A stretch of DNA of 64,000 bases from an uncultured Parabacteroides sp. (GTDB lineage Bacteria; Bacteroidota; Bacteroidia; Bacteroidales; Tannerellaceae), in contig URZO01000001.1 of NCBI GenBank assembly GCA_900552465.1, positions 1-64,000 on the forward strand. The letters are read 5' to 3'. The notes under the pieces are model-generated. The model did no database searches and had not been told where the DNA came from. It saw nothing but the letters and a program-made list of their open reading frames with translations. Both the position numbers and the translations under genes were made by a program. Each line of letters begins with the position of its first letter. The first letter of the stretch is position 1. This document shows positions 17,569 through 27,144 of the stretch, piece by piece.

Positions 17569-19725
17569 CTATTCGATCTCCATCTCATCCAGCAGATATC
17601 CTGCTCCGGCATATTTGTCCATGATGAAAAGGACGTAGCGGATGTCGACGATGATGCTGCGCTGATAGTCGGGGAGATATTGGATATCGCCGCCGACACC
17701 TTCCCAGTTGCGGTCGAAGTTGATGCCGATCAGTTCGCCGTTGGCGTTCATCACAGGACTGCCCGAGTTGCCACCGGTCGAATGGGTGGTTGCGCTGAAA
17801 GCGACAGGCATTTTACCGTTCCGGGCTTTGTAGCGTCCGAAGTCTTTTGCTGCATATAATTCTTTCAGACGTGCCGGAACGACGAATTCCCAATTGGTGG
17901 AATCCTCTTTTTCCATCACGCCGTCGAGCGTTGTCTGGTGTCCGTAGTAGTCGCAGTCACGCGGGCTGTAGCCTTTTACCTGCCCGTAGGTGAGGCGCAG
18001 GGTGAAATTGGCATCCGGGAAATTGGCGCGGTCGCCATACATCGCCAGCAGACCTTTCACATAAGAGCGGTGAGCCATTGCGTAACCGTCTTCAAACTCT
18101 TTCAGAGAGTCTTTCAGGCTGGCTTCTTCTACGCGGACGGATTTGGCGAAAAGGATCATCGGATCGTTTTCCAAAGCCTTGACAGACGGGCGGGCAAGGA
18201 ATTTGTTGAAGTTGTCCTCGCTACCGAAAATGGATTTCTCGAACAGGTAGTCGACGAAGCTGTCGGTGTCGCCCTTGAACTTCTTGTCTATTTGTTCGAA
18301 ATAGGCCGGCTGCGCTTTCGGAGCGACCTGACGGCGGTATTCTTTCAGCATGACTTTGGCTATTTTCCGGTCTACATCGGCAGAATAATTGTCGTTGGCA
18401 AATCCGTGATAGGCGCGTTCTAACAGGCGAAGCTGTTCGTCTTTGGCCTTTTTGTCTTTCCCTTTCAAGGCTTCTATGACAGCATCCGTTTTAGTCGGCA
18501 CATTGGTGAACTCGATGCCGCGTATGATCGCTTCATCCAGCATCCAGCTACGGAAACGCAGGTCTTTGCGGTCCGATACGATCTGTTCGAGCGCCATCAG
18601 GGCATCGGGATAGTTCGGCTCGCACATCTTGTTGGACCAGGCGATCAGTTTGTCCTGCTCCTCTTTCTTTACCTGTTCGAAGTTCCGTTTTTTGATGGCC
18701 CAATTACTGCCGATGGCGTTCTTGTAAGCATTGGTGGAACCGGCGTATTTGCTGGCATATTGGATGCGTACAGCCGGATCTTTCAGCATTTCTTCGAGCA
18801 TCACCTTCTGGCGCAGGTCGCGGATGTTGATACGCACTGTGTTGTCGATGTCGCGGCGTTCCGCCACTTCCCAGGATGTGTAATATTTATTGGTCCGGCC
18901 TGGGAAACCCATCATCATGGCATAGTCGTCCTCCTGTACGCCTTTCAGCGAAATCTTGAACCAGCGTTTCGGACGGAGCGGCACGTTCTTGTCCGAATAA
19001 GGCGCCGGATTTCCGTTTGCATCGGCATAGACGCGGAATACGGAGAAGTCACCCGTGTGGCGCGGCCACATCCAGTTGTCGGTATCCGCTCCGAATTTTC
19101 CGATGGATGAAGGAGGAGCGCCGACCAGGCGGATGTCGGAATAGATCTTCTTCGTGAACATGAAATATTGGTTACCTCCGTAGAACGCTTTGATCTCGAC
19201 CTCCGTACCGGGGTTGTCCTGCAGGAATTTTTCTCCGGCTTTAGCCTTTGCCAGGCCGTTCAGGAACTTAGGGGAGAGGAAGTCCATGCTGTTGGGATCG
19301 GTGTTCTTCTCCAGTTCCTTCTTCACATAGTCGGTGACGTCTTCGATCTTGTCGATGAAAGTAACCGTGATGCCCGGGTTCGGAAGTTCCTCTTCGCGCG
19401 ACATGGCCCAGAAACCATCCGTCAGATAGTCGTGTTCCAGTGTGCTGTGACGCTGGATGCAACCATATCCGCAATGGTGGTTGGTCAGGAGCAAGCCCTC
19501 CGGTGAAACGATTTCGCCCGTACAGCCGCCTCCGAATATCACGACGGCATCCTTCAGAGAAGCCGAGTCGGGGCTGTATATATCGTAATCCTGTAATTTA
19601 AGTCCCAATGCCTGCATTTCCGGGAACTTCTGTCCTTTCAGTAATGGCAGTAGCCACATCCCTTCGTCAGCCATAGCCGGCAGTGACAGAATGACTGCCG
19701 CCAGAAAAATAACGAGTCTCTTCAT
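17569..19725 (-). CDS. dpp11: S46 dipeptidyl-peptidase, DPP11 type
   Basis: 718 aa from the ATG at 19725, which begins a normal signal peptide (MKRLVIFLAAVILSLPAMA); an ATG seven codons upstream would spoil it. Family marks are the His motif LLTNHHCGYGCIQ and the Ser motif TGGNSGSPVMNANGE. S46 enzymes are periplasmic and release N-terminal dipeptides, feeding amino-acid fermentation. The residue 18 positions after the catalytic Ser is Arg (in INFDRNWEG). In P. gingivalis the equivalent Arg673 of DPP11 gives Asp/Glu specificity, while DPP7 has Gly. I therefore call this DPP11-type from that residue. Confidence 0.88.
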   Translation of the reverse strand: MKRLVIFLAAVILSLPAMADEGMWLLPLLKGQKFPEMQALGLKLQDYDIYSPDSASLKDAVVIFGGGCTGEIVSPEGLLLTNHHCGYGCIQRHSTLEHDYLTDGFWAMSREEELPNPGITVTFIDKIEDVTDYVKKELEKNTDPNSMDFLSPKFLNGLAKAKAGEKFLQDNPGTEVEIKAFYGGNQYFMFTKKIYSDIRLVGAPPSSIGKFGADTDNWMWPRHTGDFSVFRVYADANGNPAPYSDKNVPLRPKRWFKISLKGVQEDDYAMMMGFPGRTNKYYTSWEVAERRDIDNTVRINIRDLRQKVMLEEMLKDPAVRIQYASKYAGSTNAYKNAIGSNWAIKKRNFEQVKKEEQDKLIAWSNKMCEPNYPDALMALEQIVSDRKDLRFRSWMLDEAIIRGIEFTNVPTKTDAVIEALKGKDKKAKDEQLRLLERAYHGFANDNYSADVDRKIAKVMLKEYRRQVAPKAQPAYFEQIDKKFKGDTDSFVDYLFEKSIFGSEDNFNKFLARPSVKALENDPMILFAKSVRVEEASLKDSLKEFEDGYAMAHRSYVKGLLAMYGDRANFPDANFTLRLTYGQVKGYSPRDCDYYGHQTTLDGVMEKEDSTNWEFVVPARLKELYAAKDFGRYKARNGKMPVAFSATTHSTGGNSGSPVMNANGELIGINFDRNWEGVGGDIQYLPDYQRSIIVDIRYVLFIMDKYAGAGYLLDEMEIE

Positions 19726-19758
19726 GATCTGTATTCTATAATTCATAATTCATAATTC

Positions 19759-20232
19759 TCACCCTTCCCATCTGGTAAACGGATGCTTGGTCAGCATCGA
19801 ATTGTAATACCGCCGGTCACCGCTGACTTCCTGTCCCAGCCACTCCGGCTGCTCGAACGCTTCTTCTTCGGAATCCAGTTCGATCTCGGCCAGGATCAGC
19901 CCTTCGTTGTCACCGTGAAAGACGTCGACTTCCCACGTATGCCGTCCGGCGGGGATCAGGTTGCGTACCTTGTCGATCACACCGGGTTCGCACAGTTTCA
20001 GCAACTCTTCGGCATCAGCCAGCGGAATTTTCTGTTCAAACTCGTAACGGCTCAATCCCTTTTCATCCGAAGCTCCTTTTATGGTGAGGAATCCTTCTTT
20101 TCCCCGGATGCGCACACGGACAGTCCGTCCCGGCTGTGAACAGATGTAACCCTGAACGATGCGCTGCGAACTTGTAACCTGTCCGCTGAAATCCCCCTTT
20201 ACCAAAAACTTCCGTTCAATCTCCGTCGCCAT
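19759..20232 (-). CDS. CYTH domain protein
   Basis: 157 aa, cytosolic. The N-terminal EIERKF is the ExExK signature of the CYTH/triphosphate tunnel fold. Further Arg and Lys-rich strands (GRTVRVRIRGKEGFLTIKG) and the acidic strand LILAEIELDSEEE line the tunnel. Family members hydrolyse inorganic triphosphate or make cAMP or thiamine triphosphate; small bacterial ones like this are usually tripolyphosphatases, which is inference here. The gene follows the Smr-domain gene by 11 bp. Confidence 0.88.
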   Translation of the reverse strand: MATEIERKFLVKGDFSGQVTSSQRIVQGYICSQPGRTVRVRIRGKEGFLTIKGASDEKGLSRYEFEQKIPLADAEELLKLCEPGVIDKVRNLIPAGRHTWEVDVFHGDNEGLILAEIELDSEEEAFEQPEWLGQEVSGDRRYYNSMLTKHPFTRWEG

Positions 20233-20243
20233 AAACCGGAATA

Positions 20244-21320
20244 TTATTTGATTGTGACCATCGTAGCTCCAAACCCATATTCACGGAAAGAAGCATCCTG
20301 ATAATAGTGCTGTTTGTATCTTGTTTTCAGCTCTTTTTCGATTGCTTTACGCAATACGCCGTCGCCTTTACCGTGTATGAAGACGATCTTTTGTCCCTTG
20401 TTGCCGGCGTATTGGGCAAGTATTTCGTGGAATTTGTCTAACTGGTAGTTCAGCATGTCCGCATTGCTCAGCCCGTTGGTGTTATCCAGCAATTCGGTGA
20501 TGTGGAGATCCACTTCCAGGATGTTACTGTCAGATGCTTTCTTTTTGACGATCGTCTGTGGGGCATGGCGGTCTTCACGCACCTTCTGCAACATGGCTTC
20601 CTTCAGTTCGGTCGCAGAGATCAGCAGCTCTTTTTCGGGAACATCCTGGCGCACGATCGGGTAGACCATCGCATCTTCGTCAAAGAAATCGTTTTCCATG
20701 AAACAGTGTTGCTTGTAGAATTTGACCGTATCCAGGTGAAGCTCTACGGAGATCGTGTTCTTCAGTGAATAAGGCTTGTCCTTTTTGAAGGCGATCAGCT
20801 GTACGCAGATGCGTTCCAGATTGTTGAGTTCGTCCTTGCCGAATTCTTCCAGAAAAATCTGGGTATTCGGTTCCACCATGCCATTGTAGCGGCTGATCCA
20901 GCTATTGTTTTGCCGACTCATATAATTAAAGAACAGGTAGTAATTGCTGTCGTTGATGAAGTAAGTCTCATAGCCGCTGTCCTGCATCACCTTAGCAGGC
21001 TCTATCGGAAGGTAAGCCAAATAGACATTGAGACGTTCGCCTTCTGCCGTTTCCGTCACCTTTTCTTCTTCGGGTTGCGGCTGCGGTTTCTTCGGTTGCG
21101 GATCCGGCGCCTGCTGGGTCGGTGGGAGCGGGGAACGGCGTGAACTGTGTACCTGTACTTCCCGGTCGCTTACAACCACGCATTCACGAATCAGCGCAGG
21201 CACTTCGAACCCGTCTTCATCCTCCACCAAAACCTGGTCTTTCCCTTTGAAACGACTCACGACACCTCCACCGGTGCTGTTCAGGAAACGCACTTTGTCT
21301 CCTATCTTTATATCACTCAT
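20244..21320 (-). CDS. DUF2027 and Smr domain protein
   Basis: 358 aa. An N-terminal beta domain (IGDKVRFLNSTGGGVVSRFKGKDQVLVE, written in parts) is followed by a Pro/Gln/Glu-rich linker (about residues 62-90) and the DUF2027 region. A C-terminal Smr domain starts at about residue 270 with LEVDLHITEL and ends with IVFIHGKGDGVLRKAI. Smr domains are nucleases or nucleic-acid binders found in MutS2 and in ribosome-rescue factors. The HGKGDGVLR loop is the conserved active region. It heads the Smr-CYTH-DPP11 run. Confidence 0.85.
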   Translation of the reverse strand: MSDIKIGDKVRFLNSTGGGVVSRFKGKDQVLVEDEDGFEVPALIRECVVVSDREVQVHSSRRSPLPPTQQAPDPQPKKPQPQPEEEKVTETAEGERLNVYLAYLPIEPAKVMQDSGYETYFINDSNYYLFFNYMSRQNNSWISRYNGMVEPNTQIFLEEFGKDELNNLERICVQLIAFKKDKPYSLKNTISVELHLDTVKFYKQHCFMENDFFDEDAMVYPIVRQDVPEKELLISATELKEAMLQKVREDRHAPQTIVKKKASDSNILEVDLHITELLDNTNGLSNADMLNYQLDKFHEILAQYAGNKGQKIVFIHGKGDGVLRKAIEKELKTRYKQHYYQDASFREYGFGATMVTIK

Positions 21321-21498
21321 ATACGATGTACTTTTAGTATTCAGCTACAAATGTAGTAAATCCTGGCAGACTGTATGCATCCGGAAATTATGAATTGCGA
21401 ATTATAAGTTTGACCCATTGGCAGGTTTTAAAAATAAATTACTAACAATCAGAACAATGTACGGCATTGTTTTGTATATTAATGCCGATCGGTTTGTT

Positions 21499-21586
21499 GG
21501 CCGATAATTATCAGCCGAGTGGTTGACAGTTATCAGCCGTATGGCTGACGATTATCGGCCATACGGCCGACGGCTATCAACATCGG
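21499..21586. repeat. Array of four 22-bp hairpin units (array 1)
   Basis: Units begin at 21499, 21521, 21543 and 21565; a degenerate half unit precedes them. Each unit carries a 6-bp core of the form GGYYGA, a 6-nt spacer ending in TA, then the inverse core TCRGCC, then 4 variable bases. Adjacent cores pair across unit borders: TCAGCC-GTAT-GGCTGA and TCGGCC-ATAC-GGCCGA are both perfect, with the stem base changed on both sides. It lies between the divergent Smr and SusC genes. No gene is seen in 21321-22254. Confidence 0.85.
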
Positions 21587-21738
21587 ATTACATGCCGGGG
21601 AAATTATCAAAGAATGCTGTCCTGCGCGCTGTTCGTTAGTGATTTATTTTAAATGGATATAGATGATGTTGATTTTTCCTGTAAGAGAATCTGAAAGAGT
21701 ATGTTCGGAATGCGGATGTGTAAGCCTGATATGACCTC

Positions 21739-22077
21739 AGTCTTTACAGAACTAAGGTCGTTTTATTGATCTATCGTACACAACAACAAGAAAAATATTA
21801 GAAGTCCCCCTCAATATCTTCCCCTAAACCGCTTTTTAGAATAATATTTTTTTATCCGGCGTAAAATTAAGTAAAATATTTAAATAAAAAAGCTCATTCT
21901 GAAAAAAAATGAACACGGCTATCCTGTAAAGCTCTAAGATGCAGAAGTTAACATGTTACAACGTAGTTGTTTATATATACGAATAAATTCTTTGCCTAAA
22001 AAAGGCTTTATCTCAAAGACATATTTCAATAAATGTACATAAGTGAGAAAAAAAGTAGACTTAGTTCTGTAAAGACT
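21739..22077. repeat. Invertible promoter segment upstream of the first SusC gene
   Basis: Perfect 18-bp inverted repeats at 21739-21756 and 22060-22077 enclose 303 bp. Each arm contains AGTCTTTACAGAACT, which fits the consensus AGTYYYN4GDACT of sites used by the tyrosine recombinase Tsr0667 of B. fragilis to invert promoters of SusC/SusD genes. The enclosed DNA is AT-rich, resembles the matching segment at 30.4 kb, and holds no gene. I see no perfect TAnnTTTG in it; the best plus-strand candidate is a weak site ending in CTTTG near 21994. Confidence 0.82.
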
Positions 22078-22254
22078 ATGGTTTCTTCATGTTAAGTATA
22101 TTATATAAAAATGCGTGTAAAAGTTCTAAAAACGATAGGCCTATGAGATGAATACATAAAAAACTTATTAAGAGGTTGATTCCTCTGCGATGAGCTAATA
22201 AAGCTTTGGATTTTAATCTATTTATTATTAACCTTTTTTTATAATAATACAAAA
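22078..22254 (+). promoter_or_regulatory. Conserved untranslated leader of SusC copy 1
   Basis: The last ~35 bp before the start codon (TATTTATTATTAACC, then a T run and ATAATAATACA) are nearly identical in the leader of SusC copy 2 at 30.9 kb. Further upstream both share GGCCTATGA and a run around AAGCT. No Shine-Dalgarno sequence is seen, as is usual in this phylum. The length and conservation suggest an untranslated leader with a regulatory role. Confidence 0.5.
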
Positions 22255-25200
22255 ATGCAACAAAAACAGAATTGTGACCTTCCTGAGAACAGGAAGGGTT
22301 CAATATCTCGAGTATCGAAGATTACCTGCGGATTACTTTTTTGCTTGACGACAGGAGTCTTTGCTGTAGGCGAGAATGTTGAATTGTTAACCTCGAATCG
22401 AATTGAGAATACAGCGCCTGACCAGGTAGGAAAAACTGTTACTATTATGATTCAGGACGAAATGGGCCCTGTCATTGGGGCTAACGTGGTGGTGAAAGGA
22501 ACGACAAACGGAAACATCTCGGATGTGGACGGAAAGGTCATTCTGCAAAACGTTCCGAACAACGCGACGCTTGTCGTTTCTTATATCGGGTATATTACCC
22601 AGGAAGTAAAAGTTGGCAGTCTTTCGACAATCAATGTGAAATTGGTCGAAGATACCAAAACGCTTGAAGAAGTAGTCGTAATCGGTTACGGTTCGTTGGA
22701 TAAAAAGCAGGTAACCAGTGCTATCACTTCTTTGAAGGCAGACGATCTGATGGTCGGTGTCAGCGGTTCCGATATTTCGGCTTCCCTGCAAGGTAAGATC
22801 GGCGGTTTGGTGATGTATAACCTCGGAAGTTCCAATGCTGAAACAAAGTTCCAGTTACGTGGTATGACTTCTATCAACTCGGGAAAAGAGCCTCTTATCG
22901 TGATCGACGGTTTTCCCGGTGGTGATATCCGTTCGCTGACACAGGATGATATCAAGTCTATCGATGTTTTGAAAGACGGTTCTGCCGGTGCTATTTACGG
23001 TACTCGTGCGGCTTCCGGTGTGATTTTGATCACTACCAAGAGCGGTTCGGACACGAATGGAAAAGTAAAACTGACGTATAGTAACGAATTCACGAAGAAA
23101 CAAAGCTACAATGCTCCCGAAATGCTGTCCGGGCGTGAATATGCCGAACATAATATCGGTACGGATTACGGATCGGACACAGACTGGTGGGACGAGATGA
23201 TCAATCATGACAACTTCTCGCAAAAACATCATTTGGCATTGGAAATGGGTACAGAAAAGGCACAGGTTTATACCTCTTTCTTTTATGAGAAGAACCAGGG
23301 TATCGCCAGGCAGGACGAACGTCAGGATTATGGCGGACGTGTGAATGCGTCTTTCAAACTGTTTGACGACTGGTTGGAAGTCCGTCCGGCTGTAGACTAT
23401 CGCCAGGCTGCCCGTAACAACCACATCCCGAATTTCCAGCAGGCCATGCGTAATAACCCGACCCGTTCGCCGTACGATCCGGAAAGCGAGACCGGTTATA
23501 ATGTGTGGAATAACGAATCGTTGGATTACAACGTAGTGGCAGATGTTATGCTGGAAGATTTTTATGGGTTGGATAAATGGTTCAAGCCGGAAGTAAATCT
23601 GAAATTGAATATCAAACCTATTCCGGGCTTGAACTATCAACAGATTGTCGGGTATGAAAACCGTCAATGGGAAGAACATAAATATTGGCCCAGCACGCAT
23701 CGTGACGAGATAGAGAACTCCCGCAAGGGACATGCTAATTTGTATTTTGATAAAAAGGAACATTTGACTTCAGAAGGTTATTTCTCTTATATAAAAGACT
23801 TTAAAGGAGGACATAACCTAAATGCGACAGCAGGTTATTCTTATTTTGAATATAACAGAGAATATTTCGGTATGGATAACTATAATTTTTCTGTCGATGG
23901 TATTAAGTATTGGGATATGGGGCAAGGAAGTTACTTATCGGATGGTAAGGCCGGAATGACTTCCAATAAATCGGTTACGGAACGACTGTTCTCTGTTTTT
24001 GCCCGTGCCAATTATTCTTATCAGGATAAATATATGCTTTCCGCCTCTCTCCGTCATGAGGGTTCTTCCAAGTTTGCAGCTGATAACCGCTGGGCGAACT
24101 TCTGGTCTGCAACGGCCGGTTGGCGTATTTCGAACGAAGAATTCATGAAAGACTTCACTTGGCTGGATGACTTGAAGGTCCGTTTCGGTTATGGTGTGAC
24201 CGGTAATAATGATTTTAAAGCGACTTATATGGCTAATATGTTAGGCTCGGATACGAACTGGATGTTGCCGAACGGCACGTGGGCTTATTCGTATGGCAAG
24301 ACGCAAAATGTCAATCCGAATTTAGGATGGGAAGAAAAGAAAGAATGGAACCTGGGTGTCGATTACTCTTTCTTTGATGGTCGTCTGTATGGAAAGTTTG
24401 ACTACTACCGTCGCAAGGTGGACAATCTTCTGTATGAAGTAAAGGTTCCGCAACCACCTTATACGCAAGGAACTCAAATGCAAAACATCGGTAGCATGGA
24501 AAGTAAAGGTTGGGAATTTGAAGTCGGTGGCAACATTATCCGTACGAAAGATTTCACTTGGTCTTCCAATCTCAACCTGAGTCACAATTCCGGAAAAATC
24601 CTGACTTTGGAAGGCGATAACTCGTATCATAACGGCAACGGTTTTGTTGCTCCGGGTACTCCGGGCGATGCCGCTCGTATAGAAGCCGGTTCGACAATCG
24701 GTTCTTTCTATATTTGGAAGTTTGCCGGATTCGACGATGATGGTGGTTTTCTGCTGTATAACAAGGATGGCGAAGTGATCCCGGCTGCCCAGAAAACGGA
24801 AAACGACAAACGGTATATAGGTAACTATACTCCGAAGTTGGTTGTCGGATGGAGCCATACATTGACGTATAAGAACTTTGATTTAGGTATTAATCTGCGT
24901 AGCTGGATCGATTTCGATGTATATAACGCGATTAATATGTATTACGGTATCCAGGGACAGGGTAACCTGAATGTGTTGAAGGATGCTTATGGCAAGTTCA
25001 ACCATATCAAAGGTGAAAAGCAGGTTTGCGACTATTACCTGGAAGATGGTACATTCTTGAAGATCGATGCCATTACTTTGGGCTATACGCTCCCGATGAA
25101 GAAATATACGAATAACCTGATCGATCGTATCCGTATTTACGGTACGGTTGGAAACGTATGTACGATTACGGGTTATAGCGGTATGAACCCGGAAGTCAAT

Positions 25201-25299
25201 ATCACCGGTTGGGATGAGGGTACGGAAAAATTCTGGGATATAAACCGCTTCTATCCGGTCACCCGTACTTGGACATTAGGTATGCAGTTTAACTTCTAA
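22255..25299 (+). CDS. SusC/RagA-family TonB-dependent transporter, copy 1
   Basis: 1014 aa. A signal segment lies at about residues 22-39, a carboxypeptidase-like regulatory domain at about 60-135 (VIGANVVVKGTTNGNISDVDG in part), and the plug domain starts near the linker EEVVVIGYG (139-147). The outer-membrane barrel ends with Phe (MQFNF). SusC proteins import oligosaccharides or peptides through the outer membrane with a SusD lid and TonB energy. It is followed 14 bp later by its SusD partner, then by a membrane protein and a PD40 lipoprotein. It is closely similar over its whole length to copy 2 at 30955. No glycosidase lies nearby, so the substrate is unknown. Confidence 0.95.
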   Translation: MQQKQNCDLPENRKGSISRVSKITCGLLFCLTTGVFAVGENVELLTSNRIENTAPDQVGKTVTIMIQDEMGPVIGANVVVKGTTNGNISDVDGKVILQNVPNNATLVVSYIGYITQEVKVGSLSTINVKLVEDTKTLEEVVVIGYGSLDKKQVTSAITSLKADDLMVGVSGSDISASLQGKIGGLVMYNLGSSNAETKFQLRGMTSINSGKEPLIVIDGFPGGDIRSLTQDDIKSIDVLKDGSAGAIYGTRAASGVILITTKSGSDTNGKVKLTYSNEFTKKQSYNAPEMLSGREYAEHNIGTDYGSDTDWWDEMINHDNFSQKHHLALEMGTEKAQVYTSFFYEKNQGIARQDERQDYGGRVNASFKLFDDWLEVRPAVDYRQAARNNHIPNFQQAMRNNPTRSPYDPESETGYNVWNNESLDYNVVADVMLEDFYGLDKWFKPEVNLKLNIKPIPGLNYQQIVGYENRQWEEHKYWPSTHRDEIENSRKGHANLYFDKKEHLTSEGYFSYIKDFKGGHNLNATAGYSYFEYNREYFGMDNYNFSVDGIKYWDMGQGSYLSDGKAGMTSNKSVTERLFSVFARANYSYQDKYMLSASLRHEGSSKFAADNRWANFWSATAGWRISNEEFMKDFTWLDDLKVRFGYGVTGNNDFKATYMANMLGSDTNWMLPNGTWAYSYGKTQNVNPNLGWEEKKEWNLGVDYSFFDGRLYGKFDYYRRKVDNLLYEVKVPQPPYTQGTQMQNIGSMESKGWEFEVGGNIIRTKDFTWSSNLNLSHNSGKILTLEGDNSYHNGNGFVAPGTPGDAARIEAGSTIGSFYIWKFAGFDDDGGFLLYNKDGEVIPAAQKTENDKRYIGNYTPKLVVGWSHTLTYKNFDLGINLRSWIDFDVYNAINMYYGIQGQGNLNVLKDAYGKFNHIKGEKQVCDYYLEDGTFLKIDAITLGYTLPMKKYTNNLIDRIRIYGTVGNVCTITGYSGMNPEVNITGWDEGTEKFWDINRFYPVTRTWTLGMQFNF

Positions 25300-25313
25300 T
25301 ACAAGATTGTAAG

Positions 25314-27026
25314 ATGAAAAAGAAAAATATATTCCAATTGTTTTTATCCGGAATGATCTGCCTGCTATGCACTACGTCTTGTAGTGTAGAACCTGATTTT
25401 TATTCGCAGGTGGTGCCGGAAACATTCTATAGTTCACAAGATGCCGTATGGCAGCGTTTTAACCGTCCGTTTACACACTGGCGTTGGTATATTGCCCATG
25501 ATAATCCCCGTTGGGCGTTGCAAGAGTTGGGTACGGATGAGTATTGTCTGCCGACACGCGGTAGCGACTGGTATGACGGAGCGACCTATCAGAAGTTCCA
25601 CCATCATGAATATACGGAAGATATGACACGTGTAGAAACAGGCTGGACCAACTTCGCGATGGGTGTCGCTTTGGCTTGGGATGCGTTGGAAGATCTGGAA
25701 AAAGTCGATTTCGATGCGTTAGGATTTCCTGAGGGTACACGTGAATCTATGTTGAACCAGCAGCGTACGTTGGCTGCTTCATTCTATATAGACGGCTTGG
25801 ATTTCTTCGGTGGAGTGCCTTTGTATACGACGACCCAAAGTGAGGTAAAAGGGCGTTCGACGGATGTCGAGACTTTTAACTTCATCGATTCCTTGTTGAA
25901 AGTAGCAGTTCCGAATCTCCCGATCAAGGAAGAATTGGGTGGAATGGAAACCGGCTCGATCAACCGTGCAGCCGGGGCGGCTTTGCAGGCTCGTTTGTAT
26001 TTCAATGCAAAGTCTTATATTGGCAAGGAGATGTTTACGGAAGCGGCCCAGATCTGCCAGGATATCATTGACGGTAAATACGGTCAGTATGCTTTGGAAT
26101 CGGATTGGACCAACATTTTCGGGTTCGACAATGAGAGATGCCCTGAAATAATCTGGTCCGTACCAAGCCAGAATGCAAAGACCGAGACAGATGCCATGTA
26201 CTGGGGCTGGCAGGTTCCTTACAATTATAAGAACTATTTAGGCGGTCTGGAAGGTTCCCCTTCTGATAATGGTATCGGTTTGATTCCGAGTCTGGACCCG
26301 ACCGGCAAGCGCTATCCGTATAAGTTGGGTGGAGCGTATGCCAAGTTCAATGACAAAGATATCCGGAAACAACCGTATGTATATGAAGGTAACGGCAAAT
26401 ATCGTGGTATGTTTATCGTCGGCAAACTGGTGAATCCGTTGAATCCTGAATGGGTTTGTACAGGTACGCGTGAGTATGCCGGTGAGGTCATCACGGTTGT
26501 CGACCAGGTAGCTTATTTTGCCAAAGTGGGAAAAGATCCGCAGTATCCGGATCTGGCATCCTTGCCTTCTACGATCGCAACTGCTGAAGAAAACTCTTGT
26601 GTACGTGTGACGAAACGCAGCCCGCGTCCTACTCAGGAAGAGTTTAAGCGTAAGGGTGATCCGGATGTGCCTGTGATTCGTTTGGCTGAAATCTATTATA
26701 TGCTGGCCGAATGCAAAATGCGTGCCGGTGACAAGCAGGGTGCAGCCGATCTGATCAATACGGTTCGTAAACGTTATTTTGAAGATGGAGTCGATCCGGA
26801 TCCGGTAACTGCCGCTAATCTGGATAAATACCGTATGTTGGACGAATGGCAATTAGAGTTTTTAGCAGAAGGACGCCGTCGTACGGACTTGATCCGCTGG
26901 GATGCATACGTGACGGAAGACTGGTGGGATCATAAAGCGACTAACAATGCGAACTTCAACCGTTTCCCGATCCACTACAGTCTGATAGGTGCTAACAATC
27001 TGTTGGAACAGAATCCGGGTTATTGA
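25314..27026 (+). CDS. SusD/RagB-family surface lipoprotein, copy 1
   Basis: 570 aa. The lipobox ends at Cys23 (LCTTSC), so it is lipid-anchored and expected on the cell surface as the lid of the neighbouring SusC. The helical TPR-like SusD core is visible, with the C-terminal signatures RLAEIYYMLAECKMRAGD and EFLAEGRRRTDLIRW. It shares nearly continuous similarity with SusD copy 2 at 34019, including the N-terminal YSQVVPETFYSS versus YSEVVPDTFYAS. A hairpin terminator follows. Confidence 0.95.
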   Translation: MKKKNIFQLFLSGMICLLCTTSCSVEPDFYSQVVPETFYSSQDAVWQRFNRPFTHWRWYIAHDNPRWALQELGTDEYCLPTRGSDWYDGATYQKFHHHEYTEDMTRVETGWTNFAMGVALAWDALEDLEKVDFDALGFPEGTRESMLNQQRTLAASFYIDGLDFFGGVPLYTTTQSEVKGRSTDVETFNFIDSLLKVAVPNLPIKEELGGMETGSINRAAGAALQARLYFNAKSYIGKEMFTEAAQICQDIIDGKYGQYALESDWTNIFGFDNERCPEIIWSVPSQNAKTETDAMYWGWQVPYNYKNYLGGLEGSPSDNGIGLIPSLDPTGKRYPYKLGGAYAKFNDKDIRKQPYVYEGNGKYRGMFIVGKLVNPLNPEWVCTGTREYAGEVITVVDQVAYFAKVGKDPQYPDLASLPSTIATAEENSCVRVTKRSPRPTQEEFKRKGDPDVPVIRLAEIYYMLAECKMRAGDKQGAADLINTVRKRYFEDGVDPDPVTAANLDKYRMLDEWQLEFLAEGRRRTDLIRWDAYVTEDWWDHKATNNANFNRFPIHYSLIGANNLLEQNPGY

Positions 27027-27072
27027 AGCAAATAAGAAACTTAAATAATTATCAGTTTCTTTAATTCTGAAA

Positions 27073-27118
27073 GAGAGAGGAATGGCTGCGGGATAAGCAG
27101 CTTCCTCTCTTCTTTTAT
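27073..27118 (+). terminator. Terminator after SusD copy 1
   Basis: A stem AGAGAGG..GCTGC paired with GCAGC..CCTCTCT, with a short bulge, is followed by TCTTTTATTT. It lies 47 bp past the susD stop and 27 bp before the next gene, so it probably separates or attenuates expression of the two downstream genes. Confidence 0.75.
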
Positions 27119-27144
27119 TTAATCTTGAAAAAAGCAACGCTGTC

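Noticed and set aside
21499..21586. Possible CRISPR array
   Set aside because: Units are 22 bp with 4-6 nt between cores, so there is no room for spacers; no cas genes are present. The same holds for 37391-37505.
22078..22254. Riboswitch in the SusC leaders
   Set aside because: The two leaders share short blocks only, and I cannot match them to any known riboswitch core.
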